64,000 nt of DNA from Alphaproteobacteria bacterium (GTDB lineage: Bacteria; Pseudomonadota; Alphaproteobacteria; MPNO01; UBA2964): positions 124,001 through 188,000 of the forward strand of contig WLWZ01000005.1 of assembly GCA_012103315.1 (NCBI GenBank), written 5' to 3'. Positions 1 through 9,637 of this stretch are shown here, piece after piece. Each line of letters begins with the position of its first letter. Position 1 is the first letter of the stretch. The translations under genes and the position numbers were made by a program. The notes under the pieces were generated by a model. It did not search any database, was not told the origin of the DNA, and saw only the letters and a list, made by a program, of their open reading frames with translations.

Positions 1-556
1 ATCGGGCAGCATCGCCTATCGAATGTGACCCTGTTGCACACGCCGTCGCTACCGCGTGGTTCGGCCCAGTGAAGCCATACCTTATGGAAACCTGACCTGA
101 CACTAGGTTAATTAGCGTGGACGGAATAAAGAATGGCGTGACCCGACGCGGCCCCTTGGTATAGAGCGCGACCGAAGCGTCATAAATTCCCGGCAATCCA
201 CCAATCCCAGAACCAATCATGACACCGGTACGGGCGCAGTCTTCTTCACCGTCGGGTTGCCAGCCAGAATCGGCAATCGCCTGGGAAGCAGCCCCAATAC
301 CAAAAATGATAAAATTGTCGTTCTTCCGACGATCCTTCGAATCAACCCAACGATCAAAATCGAAATAGCCATCGGCTTCATCACCAAGCGGTACTTCCGC
401 CCCAATCTTTACCGGGAGGTCGGAAACATCAAATGATTCGATTTTGTCAATTCCGCAGCCGCCGTTCGTCAACCGCTGCCAACTAGGCTCTGCGCCTGAG
501 GCCAGCGGGCTGACCATCCCGATGCCGGTGATTACGACACGTCTCATTCGGTTCAT
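1..556 (-). CDS. fabF: 3-oxoacyl-ACP synthase II (FabF), N-terminal part, cut by the window edge
   Basis: Condensing enzyme that extends acyl-ACP with malonyl-ACP in type II fatty acid synthesis in the cytosol. The reverse strand reads MNRMRRVVITGIGMVSPLAS at the N-terminus, and near the left edge shows the thiolase-fold nucleophile context TACATGSHS with the active-site Cys. About 185 residues are present; the catalytic His residues lie outside the window. Two in-frame ATGs (556 and 547) are possible starts; neither has a clear Shine-Dalgarno sequence, so the start is uncertain by three codons. It follows acpP by about 70 bp on the same strand, the usual fabD-fabG-acpP-fabF order. Confidence 0.93.
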   Translation of the reverse strand, partial: MNRMRRVVITGIGMVSPLASGAEPSWQRLTNGGCGIDKIESFDVSDLPVKIGAEVPLGDEADGYFDFDRWVDSKDRRKNDNFIIFGIGAASQAIADSGWQPDGEEDCARTGVMIGSGIGGLPGIYDASVALYTKGPRRVTPFFIPSTLINLVSGQVSIRYGFTGPNHAVATACATGSHSIGDAAR

Positions 557-624
557 TCAGTCGTTAAAAGTCACGTGCATTCGGGTCGCCGAAATTATCC
601 GACGAACCCGAAACCGTGATTAAC

Positions 625-864
625 TTAACCGTCTGAGTTTTCGCTGATAAACGAAATAGCGTCTTTAACTGTCAGAATCTTTTCTGCAGCATCATCTGGA
701 ATTTCGCAGCCAAACTCTTCTTCAAACGCCATTACCAACTCAACCGTATCAAGGCTGTCGGCGCCCAGATCTTCGATAAAGCTGGCACTATCCGTAACCT
801 TATCCTCATCTGCACCCAGATGTTCTACGACGATCTTTTTGACGCGCTCCGCTACATCACTCAT
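625..864 (-). CDS. acpP: Acyl carrier protein
   Basis: Small acidic carrier of growing acyl chains, 79 residues, the standard length. The phosphopantetheine attachment Ser is residue 37 in the motif [13 protein letters not shown]. It is highly acidic (many D and E), as the family is. It lies between fabG and fabF on the minus strand, so the gene set supplies carrier, reductase, transacylase and condensing enzyme together. About 107 bp separate it from fabG, enough room for its own promoter, as is common because ACP is needed in large amounts. Confidence 0.98.
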   Translation of the reverse strand: MSDVAERVKKIVVEHLGADEDKVTDSASFIEDLGADSLDTVELVMAFEEEFGCEIPDDAAEKILTVKDAISFISENSDG

Positions 865-971
865 ACCAGCTTTCCCTCATTAAATTGATGGCCCTTTCAG
901 GCCAATAATAATCCATAATTTTATGTCGAATCGGGTCTAGTCGCACAGCCCTGAATGAGCCAAGCCTAGGC

Positions 972-1709
972 CTATACCATCGCCATGCCCCCATTTACAT
1001 GCAGAGTCTGTCCTGTCAAGTAACCACCTGCTTCACTAGCCAAAAAGCTGACGCAACCTGCGACGTCTTCGGGAGCACCAAATCGCCCGACAGGTATCCT
1101 ATCTAGCATAGTTTGTTTCTGATCATCGTTTAACGAATCTGTCATAGCTGTCGTGATAAATCCCGGGGCGACACAGTTTACTGTAATGCCGCGCGATGCC
1201 ACTTCAGCAGCGAGCGCTTTAGACATCCCCGTCATGCCTGCCTTTGACGCGACATAGTTTGCCTGACCCGGATTACCCAATTGACCAACGACCGACGTGA
1301 TGTTGATGATCCGGCCATAACGGGATTTCATCATGCCTCTCAAAGCAGCCCGGGCGAGACGAAAGCCAGCCGTTAGATTGACCTCGAGAACTTCGGCCCA
1401 ATCGTCGTCCTTCATACGCATCATGAGACCATCACGTGTCAAACCCGCGTTGTTGACCAGAATATCCAGGCCTCCCATTGCGTCATTGGCTGCACCAATC
1501 AAACCATTGACGGCATCGCTGTCAGATAAATCTGCGACTAAAACGTGCGCTCGTTCGCCAAGGGTTTCAGCAATATTCTGTAAGGCGGATTCGTTTCTAC
1601 CCGTGAGGGTTATTGTCGCCCCTTGATCGTACAAGGCCTTAGCAATTGCACCGCCAATTCCGCCACTTGCACCGGTCACCAGTGCCGACCGTCCTGTTAG
1701 ATCAAACAT
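972..1709 (-). CDS. fabG: 3-oxoacyl-ACP reductase
   Basis: NADPH-dependent short-chain dehydrogenase that reduces 3-oxoacyl-ACP, 245 residues. Visible features are the cofactor motif TGASGGIG (residues 12-19), NNAG (86-89), and the catalytic Ser139, Tyr152 and Lys156 (YVASK). The C-terminal part has the family's NCVAPGFI segment and ends GGMAMV. It starts 23 bp downstream of the fabD stop on the same strand, so the two are likely co-transcribed. Full length with no anomaly. Confidence 0.97.
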   Translation of the reverse strand: MFDLTGRSALVTGASGGIGGAIAKALYDQGATITLTGRNESALQNIAETLGERAHVLVADLSDSDAVNGLIGAANDAMGGLDILVNNAGLTRDGLMMRMKDDDWAEVLEVNLTAGFRLARAALRGMMKSRYGRIINITSVVGQLGNPGQANYVASKAGMTGMSKALAAEVASRGITVNCVAPGFITTAMTDSLNDDQKQTMLDRIPVGRFGAPEDVAGCVSFLASEAGGYLTGQTLHVNGGMAMV

Positions 1710-1732
1710 GAATTAACTCCATTCTAAAACTA

Positions 1733-2674
1733 TCAAAGGGTGCCGAGAAAATTTTCGACGCCCTCGGGGTTCGAGACTGATAAGCCTGACATCTCGCGAT
1801 CAATACGTCGCATCAACCCCGCCAAGACTTTGCCAGAACCAATCTCAACTACTGTATCAACGCCATCCGCCTTCATTTGCAGCACGGATTCACGCCAGCG
1901 GACCAGACCGGTAACTTGATCAACCAACTGCCGGCAGATCGTATCCGGTTCCTGAACTGGTTTTGCGGTTACATTAGCTATAAGGGGTACCAAAGGTGGT
2001 GCGACATCTACATTCGCAAGGGCATCGCGCATCACGTCGGCAGCGGGTGCCATCATACTGCAGTGAAAAGGCGCACTAACTTGTAGCGGTATTGCTCGTT
2101 TGATCTTGTGTTCTGGAGCCAAGGCCACTGCACGATCAATTGCCGCTGCTGCGCCGGATATAACAACTTGATCAGAAGCATTATCATTAGCAGGAGAGCA
2201 GACCTCTCCCTCCGACGCTGCTTCTGCCAATTTTGTTGCCGCCTCCAAGTCCGCACCCAACAAAGCCGCCATGCCACCTTCACCTACAGGAACAGCTTGT
2301 TGCATAGCTTGCCCCCTTGTTTTCAAAAGTTTGGCTGTATCCGCAATCGTAAAACTGCCCGCCGCTGCCAATGCCGAATACTCGCCAAGAGAATGGCCCG
2401 CAACACAAGCGGCGCCAGAGGAAATATCAAACTTCCCTTCGCTCTCCAGGACACGCATGACTGCCAGGCTAACGCTCATCAGGGCCGGCTGGGCATTTTC
2501 TGTTAAGGTTAGCGTCTCTACAGGACCTTCTGACATCAGCTTGAACATATTTTGCTTCAGGGCTTCGTCGACTTCCTCAAACGTTTCCCGCGCTACCGGA
2601 AAGGCTTCTGCAAGAGCGGTTCCCATACCAACGGCTTGTGATCCCTGACCGGGAAAAACTAACGCAATCGTCAT
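1733..2674 (-). CDS. fabD: Malonyl-CoA:ACP transacylase
   Basis: Transfers malonyl from CoA to ACP to supply extender units. 313 residues, normal length. The N-terminus has the family signature FPGQGSQ; the nucleophile Ser95 sits in GHSLGEYSA and the catalytic His lies in APFHCSMM around residue 205. First gene of the fab block on the minus strand; an upstream AGAGAGAAGGAG-type purine run gives a good ribosome site. It diverges from rpsF across about 250 bp that should hold both promoters. Confidence 0.97.
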   Translation of the reverse strand: MTIALVFPGQGSQAVGMGTALAEAFPVARETFEEVDEALKQNMFKLMSEGPVETLTLTENAQPALMSVSLAVMRVLESEGKFDISSGAACVAGHSLGEYSALAAAGSFTIADTAKLLKTRGQAMQQAVPVGEGGMAALLGADLEAATKLAEAASEGEVCSPANDNASDQVVISGAAAAIDRAVALAPEHKIKRAIPLQVSAPFHCSMMAPAADVMRDALANVDVAPPLVPLIANVTAKPVQEPDTICRQLVDQVTGLVRWRESVLQMKADGVDTVVEIGSGKVLAGLMRRIDREMSGLSVSNPEGVENFLGTL

Positions 2675-2767
2675 CTCCTTCTCTCTCCTCTAGGTATGGG
2701 GGCGCGATAGCGCCAGTGATAGCGGAGAGCGCTAATCTGTCAAGCGACCGAAAGGCATTTCATATGC

Positions 2768-2795
2768 TTGCACACAGGTCTCAATCGTGTATATA
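2768..2795 (+). promoter_or_regulatory. Candidate sigma70-type promoter for the rpsF operon
   Basis: TTGCAC (2768-2773) and TATATA (2790-2795) are separated by 16 bp, close to the housekeeping -35/-10 pattern. It lies about 130 bp before the rpsF start in the divergent fabD-rpsF spacer. Prediction by eye only; TATATG, two bases further on, is an alternative -10. Confidence 0.4.
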
Positions 2796-2927
2796 TGCGC
2801 GCCCTGAAGCGCCTAAAAGCTCATTTTTGGTGGGTTTTCAGGGTGTCATTTTCTAAATGACTGTTTTTAAACGGATTTTTAGCCAGGCTTGTTTCTGGCT
2901 ATATGGCATAAACGAGGAGTTTCGAAC

Positions 2928-3404
2928 GTGCCTTATTATGAGAGCGTGTTCATAGCACGACCGGATATTTCAGCTGCCCAAGTAGAGGCACTGACTGAGA
3001 GTATGTCTGCTATTGTCACTGAAGGTGGTGGGAACGTTGCCCAGACCGAATATTGGGGGCTTAAAAGTCTCGCTTATCGGATAAAAAAGAACCGAAAAGG
3101 CCACTATACGATGCTGGCCCTCGACGCTCCGGCTCCAGCGGTCAAAGAATTTGAACGTAACATGCGGTTAAATGAAGATGTACTGCGTCTTATGACCATT
3201 CGTGTCGATGAGCTGGATGCTGAACCATCTATCATGATGCGTAACAAGAATTCACGTGACGAGCGTAGTCGACGCGACGACCGGAGCGAAAATAAAACGG
3301 ACGAAGCACCAGAATCTAAAGCTAAAGCGGAAATAGAAACGGAAAGCGCCGAAGCAAAAGCCGACGCTCCTGCCGCTAGCGAAAACGAAGGAGAAGATAA
3401 ATGA
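2928..3404 (+). CDS. rpsF: 30S ribosomal protein S6
   Basis: Small-subunit protein that pairs with S18. The likely start is GTG at 2928 (reads [15 protein letters not shown]), seven bases after a strong AACGAGGAG ribosome site; a longer open frame upstream lacks S6 similarity. 158 residues: the S6 fold occupies roughly 1-105, followed by a highly charged tail of about 50 residues rich in R, D, E, K and A. Such tails are common in alphaproteobacterial S6. Its stop overlaps the rpsR start (ATGA), showing translational coupling. Confidence 0.96.
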   Translation: MPYYESVFIARPDISAAQVEALTESMSAIVTEGGGNVAQTEYWGLKSLAYRIKKNRKGHYTMLALDAPAPAVKEFERNMRLNEDVLRLMTIRVDELDAEPSIMMRNKNSRDERSRRDDRSENKTDEAPESKAKAEIETESAEAKADAPAASENEGEDK

Positions 3405-3634
3405 GAGGCGGTCGTAAACCTTTCTTTCGGCGGCAAAAGAGTTGCCCCTTTTCTTCTCCTGATGCTCCGAAAATCGATTATAAAGACACAAAGCTGTTGC
3501 AGCGGTTCGTTTCCGAGCGCGGAAAAATCGTTCCTCGGAGAATTACAGCAGTTTCGTCCAAGAAACAGCGTGAATTGGCCCGTGCCATCAAACGTGCGCG
3601 CAACCTTGCGCTCTTACCCTTCGTTGTCGAATAA
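3401..3634 (+). CDS. rpsR: 30S ribosomal protein S18
   Basis: 77 residues, the usual size. Contains the S18 core [19 protein letters not shown] and the basic segment [20 protein letters not shown] that contacts 16S rRNA. It overlaps rpsF by four bases and lies just before the DUF2232 gene and rplI, the operon order typical of alphaproteobacteria. The N-terminus carries a Cys (SCPF) in the position of the Cys found in many S18 proteins. Confidence 0.97.
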   Translation: MRGGRKPFFRRQKSCPFSSPDAPKIDYKDTKLLQRFVSERGKIVPRRITAVSSKKQRELARAIKRARNLALLPFVVE

Positions 3635-3655
3635 GCTCCTAGGGACCACCTCATC

Positions 3656-4592
3656 GTGACCAGAGGGCTTCTCATCGCCCTCGTTGGGGGATTGGCAAGT
3701 GCTGCCTTCTTTCTTGCCGTCAGAACCGGTGCGCCCGGAGCAATTGCCTTGACCTATTTAGCGTCGGTACCGGTCTTAGCAGTCGGTTTATCCCAAGGGC
3801 TTCTAAATTCAGCCATCGCGGCGCTAATAGCCGCAATTGCGATTATGCTCGGTATTCATGCAACGGCGTCAGGTATTTACATAGCAATTGCTGCCATCCC
3901 TGCCCTTATCGTCATCCGCCAATCCTTATTCTCACGACCTGGTTCCACCCCCGGGAAACTGGAATGGTACCCCATCGGATTGACCCTCGGCTGTCTAACA
4001 GCTTATGGCCTCATCGTTCTTGCAATTATCTCACTTTATTTTCTTGGCGACGAAGGCGGCCTCACCGGCAAATCGGAACGCTTGCTTGGGACGGTATTTT
4101 CACGAGTCACTGCGGCGAATCCGCAAATTACTATTCCGTTCGAAGGAATTGCACGCTTTCTCCCAGGAATGTTGCTGTCAGTGTGGCTTCTAATTTCAAT
4201 TGTCAACGCGACTTTGGCGCAGAATGTTTTAGCCCGTCTTGGCCATGCAATTAGACCAATACCCAGTTACAGTAGCATTGAGCTACCGAATTGGATGAGC
4301 CTCGCGTTAGCAATGGCAATTTTAATGTCTTTTTTTTTCGGGAGTAATCGGGGATTTTGGTAGGAATGCGTCACCATTGCTATCAACACCCTTTTTTCTT
4401 TTGGGCCTAGCGGTTATACACACGCTTTCGCGACGCGTTTCCGCTCGCGGACCGGTCCTTTTCGGCGCTTATTTCCTCTTGGTCGTAGTTGGGTGGTTAT
4501 CGGCGTTAGTTGTGTTATTAGGTGTTTTGGAACAATGGGTATCGTTACGGCAGCGCTTTGCGCCGCCGGACAGAGATCAGGAGAATGAGTGA
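3656..4592 (+). pseudogene. DUF2232 membrane protein, split by a frameshift at a T9 tract
   Basis: Multi-pass membrane protein of unknown function found between rpsR and rplI in alphaproteobacteria. Translation from GTG at 3656 gives 235 residues with about seven hydrophobic segments, then leaves the family frame at a run of nine T (4330-4338) and stops at 4363. The next frame continues at once with family-like sequence: removing one T gives MSFFSGVIGDFGRNASPLLS, followed by LGLAVIHTLSRRV and a last membrane helix, ending at 4592. The repaired protein would be about 311 residues. The reconstruction is seen directly; whether it is an assembly error, a mutation or slippage on U9 cannot be told from sequence. 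The second part ends in TGATG, coupling it to rplI. Confidence 0.8.
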
Positions 4593-5218
4593 TGGATGTA
4601 ATCCTTCTTGAACGGATTGAGAAACTTGGCCAAATGGGCGACGTCGTAGCCGTACGCCCCGGGTTTGCAAGGAATTATCTCCTTCCCCAAAAAAAGGCTT
4701 TAAGAGCAACCAAGGAAAATAAGGACCTATTCGAGACCCAGCGGGCACAACTCGAAGCATCAAACCTTGAGCTTAAGAACGAAGCTGATGCCGTTTCGAA
4801 GAAACTCGACGGCCTCTCGATTACAATCGTTCGTCAAGCGAGCGACAACGACCAACTTTATGGATCCGTTACAGTTCGCAGCATTGCTCAATCAATCACC
4901 GATGCCGGGTTTACTGTCGATAGTAAGCAAGTCCAAATGGCACGCCCAATCAAAACCGTCGGTATGCATGAGGTTATTGTCAGACTGCACCCTGAAGTAA
5001 GCGTCTCAGTGACCGCAAACGTTGCCCGCTCTGAAGAAGAAGCAATCGCCCAGGTCGAAGGTCGCTCTCTCGATGAAGACGATCAAATCGAAGCAGCACA
5101 GCAAGAAGATGAAACTGTTTCTGACGATACTGCAACAGAAGTAAGCGTTGAAGACACCACCGATGAAGACACTTCTGGTGAAGATGCCGCGGAAACGGAA
5201 GAGAAAGCCGCAGAATAA
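4592..5218 (+). CDS. rplI: 50S ribosomal protein L9
   Basis: Large-subunit protein, 208 residues from ATG 4592. The start overlaps the stop of the preceding frame (TGATG) and follows a CAGGAGA ribosome site; a GTG one codon earlier is possible. The N-terminal domain reads [19 protein letters not shown] with the L9 signature GFARNYLLP. The C-terminal L9 domain runs to about residue 150 and is followed by a tail of about 55 residues very rich in E and D. Last gene of the ribosomal operon. Confidence 0.96.
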   Translation: MDVILLERIEKLGQMGDVVAVRPGFARNYLLPQKKALRATKENKDLFETQRAQLEASNLELKNEADAVSKKLDGLSITIVRQASDNDQLYGSVTVRSIAQSITDAGFTVDSKQVQMARPIKTVGMHEVIVRLHPEVSVSVTANVARSEEEAIAQVEGRSLDEDDQIEAAQQEDETVSDDTATEVSVEDTTDEDTSGEDAAETEEKAAE

Positions 5219-5293
5219 CGGCGGGAAATTTTTCACCGCTACGCAACTTATGTATCGGACATTTAGCTAAAGCTCTGCTTTAATAACCGCCTT

Positions 5294-7084
5294 ATGGCTA
5301 TGCGACGCAGTATTAAGGAAATGTGGCTCGGAGCCACACTTTCAACGCTTCTCCATGTTGGCCCGATAGTTTTGCTTCTAGTTGGGCTACCAGTCCTGAC
5401 GCTCGCTCTGAATCAGGATAAGAAAGAACCTGAAACAGTCGATACAAAGTCTCAGGCAGGTGCCCGCAAGGCAAAAGCCGTTGCCAAGACAAAGTCGGAA
5501 AAGATAGAGGTCACCCGCGATACTGCAAAAGGCCAAGAAATCGACGAAAAGGTTGCCGACGATACCGGTCAAAGCGCACCAAGCATTGACATCCAAATCA
5601 TCTCAGCATCAAAAGTACCAACAGCCGTACAAAAGGTTATCGAAAAACAGACAGCTGCAATAAACAAAAATAAACAGCAGCCAGCGCAAAAGAAACCGAC
5701 ACCTGCTCCGACGAAGACAGAAACCAAACCAGAACCGTCAAAGACCCAAGAAACCACGGCTACCGAAGCAAACCACAAGAAGAAGACACCACCTAAGAAA
5801 CAAACAGCAGAGCGCAAGCCGTCACATCCAGTACCGGCTATCACAGAACCGACACCACCCAAAAGCAATACTCAAAAATCGGAGACCATCAAGCTCGCTC
5901 AAGCACCAAAGAAACAGTCGGACAACTCTGTGAAAAAGAATTCCATTATTGAAAAACCGCGCACCAGACGCGGCGGTGGTGGAGCCGATGGATCCGATAG
6001 TAGCGGTGCTGGTGGCGGCAAAGTCGGCGAATCAGGGAGTAGCGAAGGTAAAGAATTCGGAGCTCTATTGACGCCAAGCCGCCCCATTCGATCAGCGAAG
6101 GCTCTTATCGACGTAATCGAAGAACAGAACCCGCAATTACTATCTGAAGTCAGTAGAACGCCCGCAGGAAATCAGACGGCGGAGAGAGTCGAGCGCCAAA
6201 AAAGAAATTTTAAGCGGATCGAGGTGGCGGCTAAATCCGGACACGCAAATGCCCAGTACAACATAGCCAAACTGCTGTTACGAGGCCAAGGGGCTGAGCA
6301 AGACTTTGATACTGCGCAAGAGTGGTTACAAAAATCTGCTGACCGTGGCTATGCCAAAGCGCATGTATTGCTTGGGTACCTTGCCTTGAAACCGGGGAGA
6401 AACCGGGATCTTGCACAAGCGGACGCCTGGTTTTGGGCGGCTGCCCAACAAGGAAATAGATTTGCCGCAGCCGCTCGCAAACCACTCGAAAGAATTATGC
6501 GGGCTTCCGAAATTTTAAAATCGCGCAGACTGAGAAGGGAACTGAAAGGTTTATTTTCTTTGCTACCCATTTCCTTTGGCGGTGGCAGTGAAGGAGATGA
6601 AAGAACGAAATCTAATGACAAATTGCGCAGTTCAGCATCGCGTGGTGAAGTTAAAGACCTCTTGGATGCGCTGTTACAAGGCGCTGACGTCGACGGTCAG
6701 GATATCGACGGGAAGACCGCGATGATCAACGCCGCCTGGCGCGGTCGTCGAGAAATTATCGAGATATTGCTCGATCATGGAACTGATATCGAGATCGCAG
6801 ATCAAAAGAAAAGGACACCGCTCATGTGGGGCGCGATCAACGGACAATCACCAGTGGTTACAACCCTGATCGAAGCCGGGGCAGAACTTGACATCGCCGA
6901 TGACGAGAATGTAACCGCGTTAATGAGAGCCGCCTGGAACGGTCACACGAAAATCGTCAACCAGCTGCTCGCTGCAGGAGCCAATCCAAACCGACGTGAC
7001 GATAATGGTGTATCGGCCCTTGACCATGCAAAACGTGAAGGACACAAAGAAATTGTCAAACGTCTAAAACTTTCAATCAAGTGA
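5294..7084 (+). CDS. TonB/TolA-like membrane anchor fused to Sel1-like and ankyrin repeats
   Basis: 596 residues with a composite build not recognised as a named family. Residues 11-40 form one membrane helix containing Ser17-x3-His21, the spacing known as the SHLS-type motif in TonB and in TolA helix 1. Residues 41-220 are a Lys/Pro/Thr-rich linker like a TonB or TolA spacer, and 225-250 are Gly/Ser-rich. Around 308-400 two to three Sel1/TPR-like repeats appear (SGHANAQYNIAKLLLRGQG and relatives). Around 440-590 there are four ankyrin repeats (DIDGKTAMINAAWRGRREI, TPLMWGAINGQSPVV, and so on). The repeats would be periplasmic if the helix has TonB topology (N-in). Function is unknown; a single-pass scaffold linked to the proton-motive-force motors is an inference. 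It sits alone between rplI and nadK on the same strand. Confidence 0.8.
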   Translation: MAMRRSIKEMWLGATLSTLLHVGPIVLLLVGLPVLTLALNQDKKEPETVDTKSQAGARKAKAVAKTKSEKIEVTRDTAKGQEIDEKVADDTGQSAPSIDIQIISASKVPTAVQKVIEKQTAAINKNKQQPAQKKPTPAPTKTETKPEPSKTQETTATEANHKKKTPPKKQTAERKPSHPVPAITEPTPPKSNTQKSETIKLAQAPKKQSDNSVKKNSIIEKPRTRRGGGGADGSDSSGAGGGKVGESGSSEGKEFGALLTPSRPIRSAKALIDVIEEQNPQLLSEVSRTPAGNQTAERVERQKRNFKRIEVAAKSGHANAQYNIAKLLLRGQGAEQDFDTAQEWLQKSADRGYAKAHVLLGYLALKPGRNRDLAQADAWFWAAAQQGNRFAAAARKPLERIMRASEILKSRRLRRELKGLFSLLPISFGGGSEGDERTKSNDKLRSSASRGEVKDLLDALLQGADVDGQDIDGKTAMINAAWRGRREIIEILLDHGTDIEIADQKKRTPLMWGAINGQSPVVTTLIEAGAELDIADDENVTALMRAAWNGHTKIVNQLLAAGANPNRRDDNGVSALDHAKREGHKEIVKRLKLSIK

Positions 7085-7167
7085 CATCACGACTAGGCTT
7101 CGTCCTCAAACGAAAATTTTTAGGCTCCTGTACATAAAGTCGTTTTCCTGCAAAATTCAAATCCATC

Positions 7168-7935
7168 ATGACCGTCGACCGTATCGCCTTCATTAGTTCA
7201 AGCACACCTGCAGCGCGAAGCGCTTGCCAGCGCCTTCGTAAACGCTATGGGAATGTCTCCCTCAAGAAGGCCGAGATCGCTGTCGTCCTAGGTGGTGACG
7301 GAACAATGCTGCAAACAATGCATCAGTGTTTTGAACTGAACATCCCGATCTACGGCATGAACAGGGGTACAGTCGGTTTTCTTATGAATGAGTTCAAGGA
7401 AGCTAACCTTCTCAAGCGCCTTGAAAGAGCGAGGCCAATTGAACTCCACCCGCTCCTCATGAAAGTGAAAACGGTGACCGGCGTCAAAAAGGACGCCTAT
7501 TGTATTAATGAGGTCGCCCTTTTGCGGCAGACACGCCAGGCCGCAAACCTTCGCGTCAGTATCGACGACAAAGTACGAATGAAAGAGCTGATTTGCGATG
7601 GTGCGGTCGTCGCCACGCCAGCGGGCAGCACTGCCTACAATCTTTCGGCGCACGGACCGATAATCCCACTTGGGGCCGAGTTGCTGGCGCTTACACCAAT
7701 AAGTGCCTTTCGACCGCGCCGGTGGCGTGGCGCCTTGCTTCGCGACAGTGCAAAAATAAAATTGGAAATTCAGGAGCCTAAGAAAAGGCCCGTCAGTGCC
7801 GTTGCCGACTACACTGAAGTCCGGAATGTAAAATCCGTAACCATTCTTCAACAAAAAGACATTTCATTAAAACTACTGTTCGACGAAGAGCACGATCTCG
7901 AAGAACGAATCTTGAATGAGCAATTCATTCCGTAA
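7168..7935 (+). CDS. nadK: NAD kinase
   Basis: Phosphorylates NAD to NADP with ATP or polyphosphate. 255 residues, in the normal range for the short alphaproteobacterial form. Shows GGDGT (residues 42-46), the NEVALLR segment, and the Gly-rich loop with TPAGSTAYNLSAHGPI. The start ATG 7168 is the only sensible one. It stands 83 bp after the Sel1/ankyrin gene on the same strand and converges with the thiamine operon. Confidence 0.96.
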   Translation: MTVDRIAFISSSTPAARSACQRLRKRYGNVSLKKAEIAVVLGGDGTMLQTMHQCFELNIPIYGMNRGTVGFLMNEFKEANLLKRLERARPIELHPLLMKVKTVTGVKKDAYCINEVALLRQTRQAANLRVSIDDKVRMKELICDGAVVATPAGSTAYNLSAHGPIIPLGAELLALTPISAFRPRRWRGALLRDSAKIKLEIQEPKKRPVSAVADYTEVRNVKSVTILQQKDISLKLLFDEEHDLEERILNEQFIP

Positions 7936-7987
7936 ACACGAACACGATTTCTTCTGCAGACCGCGAGAAGGACAGGTACGTGGCCTT

Positions 7988-8611
7988 TTAAGCCAGCGCT
8001 GAAATCAAACCCTTAACTTCCACTTCAATGTCAGAAGCACGCATAACGCCACCCATCACGGCGACGCCTTGCGCGCCGTGATGAATACAATCAGCAGCGT
8101 TATTGGACGAAATGCCAGCAAGTGCGATGACGGGAATTGTGAGGCATTCCGTCGCTTCTCCCAATCCACCCAAGCCTAATGCGGGGCCATATCCTGGTTT
8201 GCTGGCTGTTTCAAATATCGGACTTAGGGTTACATAGTCGGCGCCTGCCAACTCTGCGCATTGGGCTTCAGCAATCGAATGACATGAAACACCAACGGGA
8301 GCACCTGATTGTAATGCCGTCCGAGCAAGACCAATTTCGTCGGTCGATTGAAGGTGAACACCTCCAGCACAAACCTCTCGAGCTACTTGGATGTCGCCGT
8401 TGATACTAAGTACAGAGCCATACGAAAGGCAGAGATCGGCAAGAATTTTGGCTACAAGTCGGAAATTCTCTGCAGACGCTTCTTTTTCACGATACATGAT
8501 CCAGCGGCAACCGGCATCAAGGGTTTGCAAGACAGCATCTTCGATTGTTCGCGGTACCGGGGGCGGATCAGTTATGACCAAGACAGCTGGGACCGGAATC
8601 GGATTGGTCAC
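7988..8611 (-). CDS. thiE: Thiamine phosphate synthase
   Basis: Joins HMP pyrophosphate and the thiazole phosphate to form thiamine phosphate. 207 residues, TIM-barrel. Visible are [10 protein letters not shown] (pyrophosphate-binding R and K), the INGD segment, GVHLQSTD, the GVSCHS loop, and the C-terminal phosphate-binding GVAVMGGVM. It starts with GTG at 8611, overlapping the thiG stop by four bases. The similarity to the TenI branch cannot be fully excluded, but the operon needs a ThiE. Confidence 0.88.
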   Translation of the reverse strand: MTNPIPVPAVLVITDPPPVPRTIEDAVLQTLDAGCRWIMYREKEASAENFRLVAKILADLCLSYGSVLSINGDIQVAREVCAGGVHLQSTDEIGLARTALQSGAPVGVSCHSIAEAQCAELAGADYVTLSPIFETASKPGYGPALGLGGLGEATECLTIPVIALAGISSNNAADCIHHGAQGVAVMGGVMRASDIEVEVKGLISALA

Positions 8612-9393
8612 AATTCGATGGCGCCGTCGGTGGGCGTGGACGCCGTTGTATATAATCGACGTGGAATTCTCCCCGCTTCATATGCATATCGGCCAGCTTC
8701 GATCCCAAGCTTCATGGCGGTCGCCATCTTTACGGGATCCCGTGCGCCAGCAACCGCTGTATTCAGCAGAATACCATCGCACCCAAGCTCAAGCGCGACC
8801 GCGGCATCGGATGCCGTCCCAACCCCAGCATCGACAATGATTGGAACTGAACATTGCTCACGAATAATTCTGAGATTGTAGGGGTTCCGAATACCCATGC
8901 CAGAACCAATCGGCGCCGCAAGCGGCATAACCGCCGCGCAACCAATGTCTTCAAGCTTTTTGCAGGTTATCGGATCATCATTGCAATAGGGCAAAACGAT
9001 AAAACCTTTACCTACCAACTCTTCAGCAGCTCGCAATAACTGCTCGACATCGGGGAACAAGGTTTCATCGTCGCCAATGACCTCAAGCTTGACCCAATTC
9101 GTCTCCAGGGCTTCCCGCGCCAACTCAGCTGTCACCACGGCATCTCGGGCGGTAAAACATCCCGCCGTATTCGGGAGAAGATGAAACCTGTCACCAAGAA
9201 GGTCATATAGCCCTTCGCCGCCGCTATCTTGGCTAACGCGGCGCACGGCAACGGTAACGATTTCAGCGCCACTTGCCTCAATCGCATCCATCATAATTTG
9301 TTGATTTGGATATCGTGAGGTACCGATTAGAAAACGCGAGGAAAACGTTTTGCCAGCGATAGTAAACTCGTTGTTTGCGACTTTAGCGTCCAT
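8608..9393 (-). CDS. thiG: Thiazole synthase
   Basis: Builds the thiazole ring of thiamine from DXP, the ThiO-derived imine and ThiS-thiocarboxylate. 261 residues. Starts with the family segment [20 protein letters not shown]; the Schiff-base Lys is in [11 protein letters not shown]; the C-terminal phosphate loop reads [20 protein letters not shown]. It overlaps thiE and begins one base after the thiS stop, so thiS, thiG and thiE are translationally coupled. Confidence 0.97.
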   Translation of the reverse strand: MDAKVANNEFTIAGKTFSSRFLIGTSRYPNQQIMMDAIEASGAEIVTVAVRRVSQDSGGEGLYDLLGDRFHLLPNTAGCFTARDAVVTAELAREALETNWVKLEVIGDDETLFPDVEQLLRAAEELVGKGFIVLPYCNDDPITCKKLEDIGCAAVMPLAAPIGSGMGIRNPYNLRIIREQCSVPIIVDAGVGTASDAAVALELGCDGILLNTAVAGARDPVKMATAMKLGIEAGRYAYEAGRIPRRLYTTASTPTDGAIEL

Positions 9394-9394
9394 A

Positions 9395-9604
9395 TTATCC
9401 TCCGCGCACGATGTGCACGATTTCCACTTTATCGTTGGGTTTCATTGAAGTTTGAGGCCAATCGGCCCGCGGTACAACCTCTCCATTGAGTGCTACAGCA
9501 ACACCGCCTTTACTGCTATCGACACCGATTTCTTCGAGCACCTCAACAAGTATCGAAGCGCTTAATGACCTGAGTTCACCATTTATAGAGATCGTGTCAC
9601 TCAA
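9395..9604 (-). CDS. thiS: Sulfur carrier protein ThiS
   Basis: Ubiquitin-fold sulfur carrier for thiazole synthesis, 69 residues. Ends in IVHIVRGG; the terminal Gly-Gly is adenylated and thiocarboxylated. Contains [16 protein letters not shown], typical of the family. Located between thiO and thiG. Confidence 0.95.
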   Translation of the reverse strand: MSDTISINGELRSLSASILVEVLEEIGVDSSKGGVAVALNGEVVPRADWPQTSMKPNDKVEIVHIVRGG

Positions 9605-9637
9605 ATGAACATCCCCAACAATATATCTAGTCCACCG

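Noticed and set aside
2108-2648. Plus-strand open frames opposite fabD
   Set aside because: Overlapping antisense frames with many Cys/Arg and no family signals; typical shadows of a real gene.
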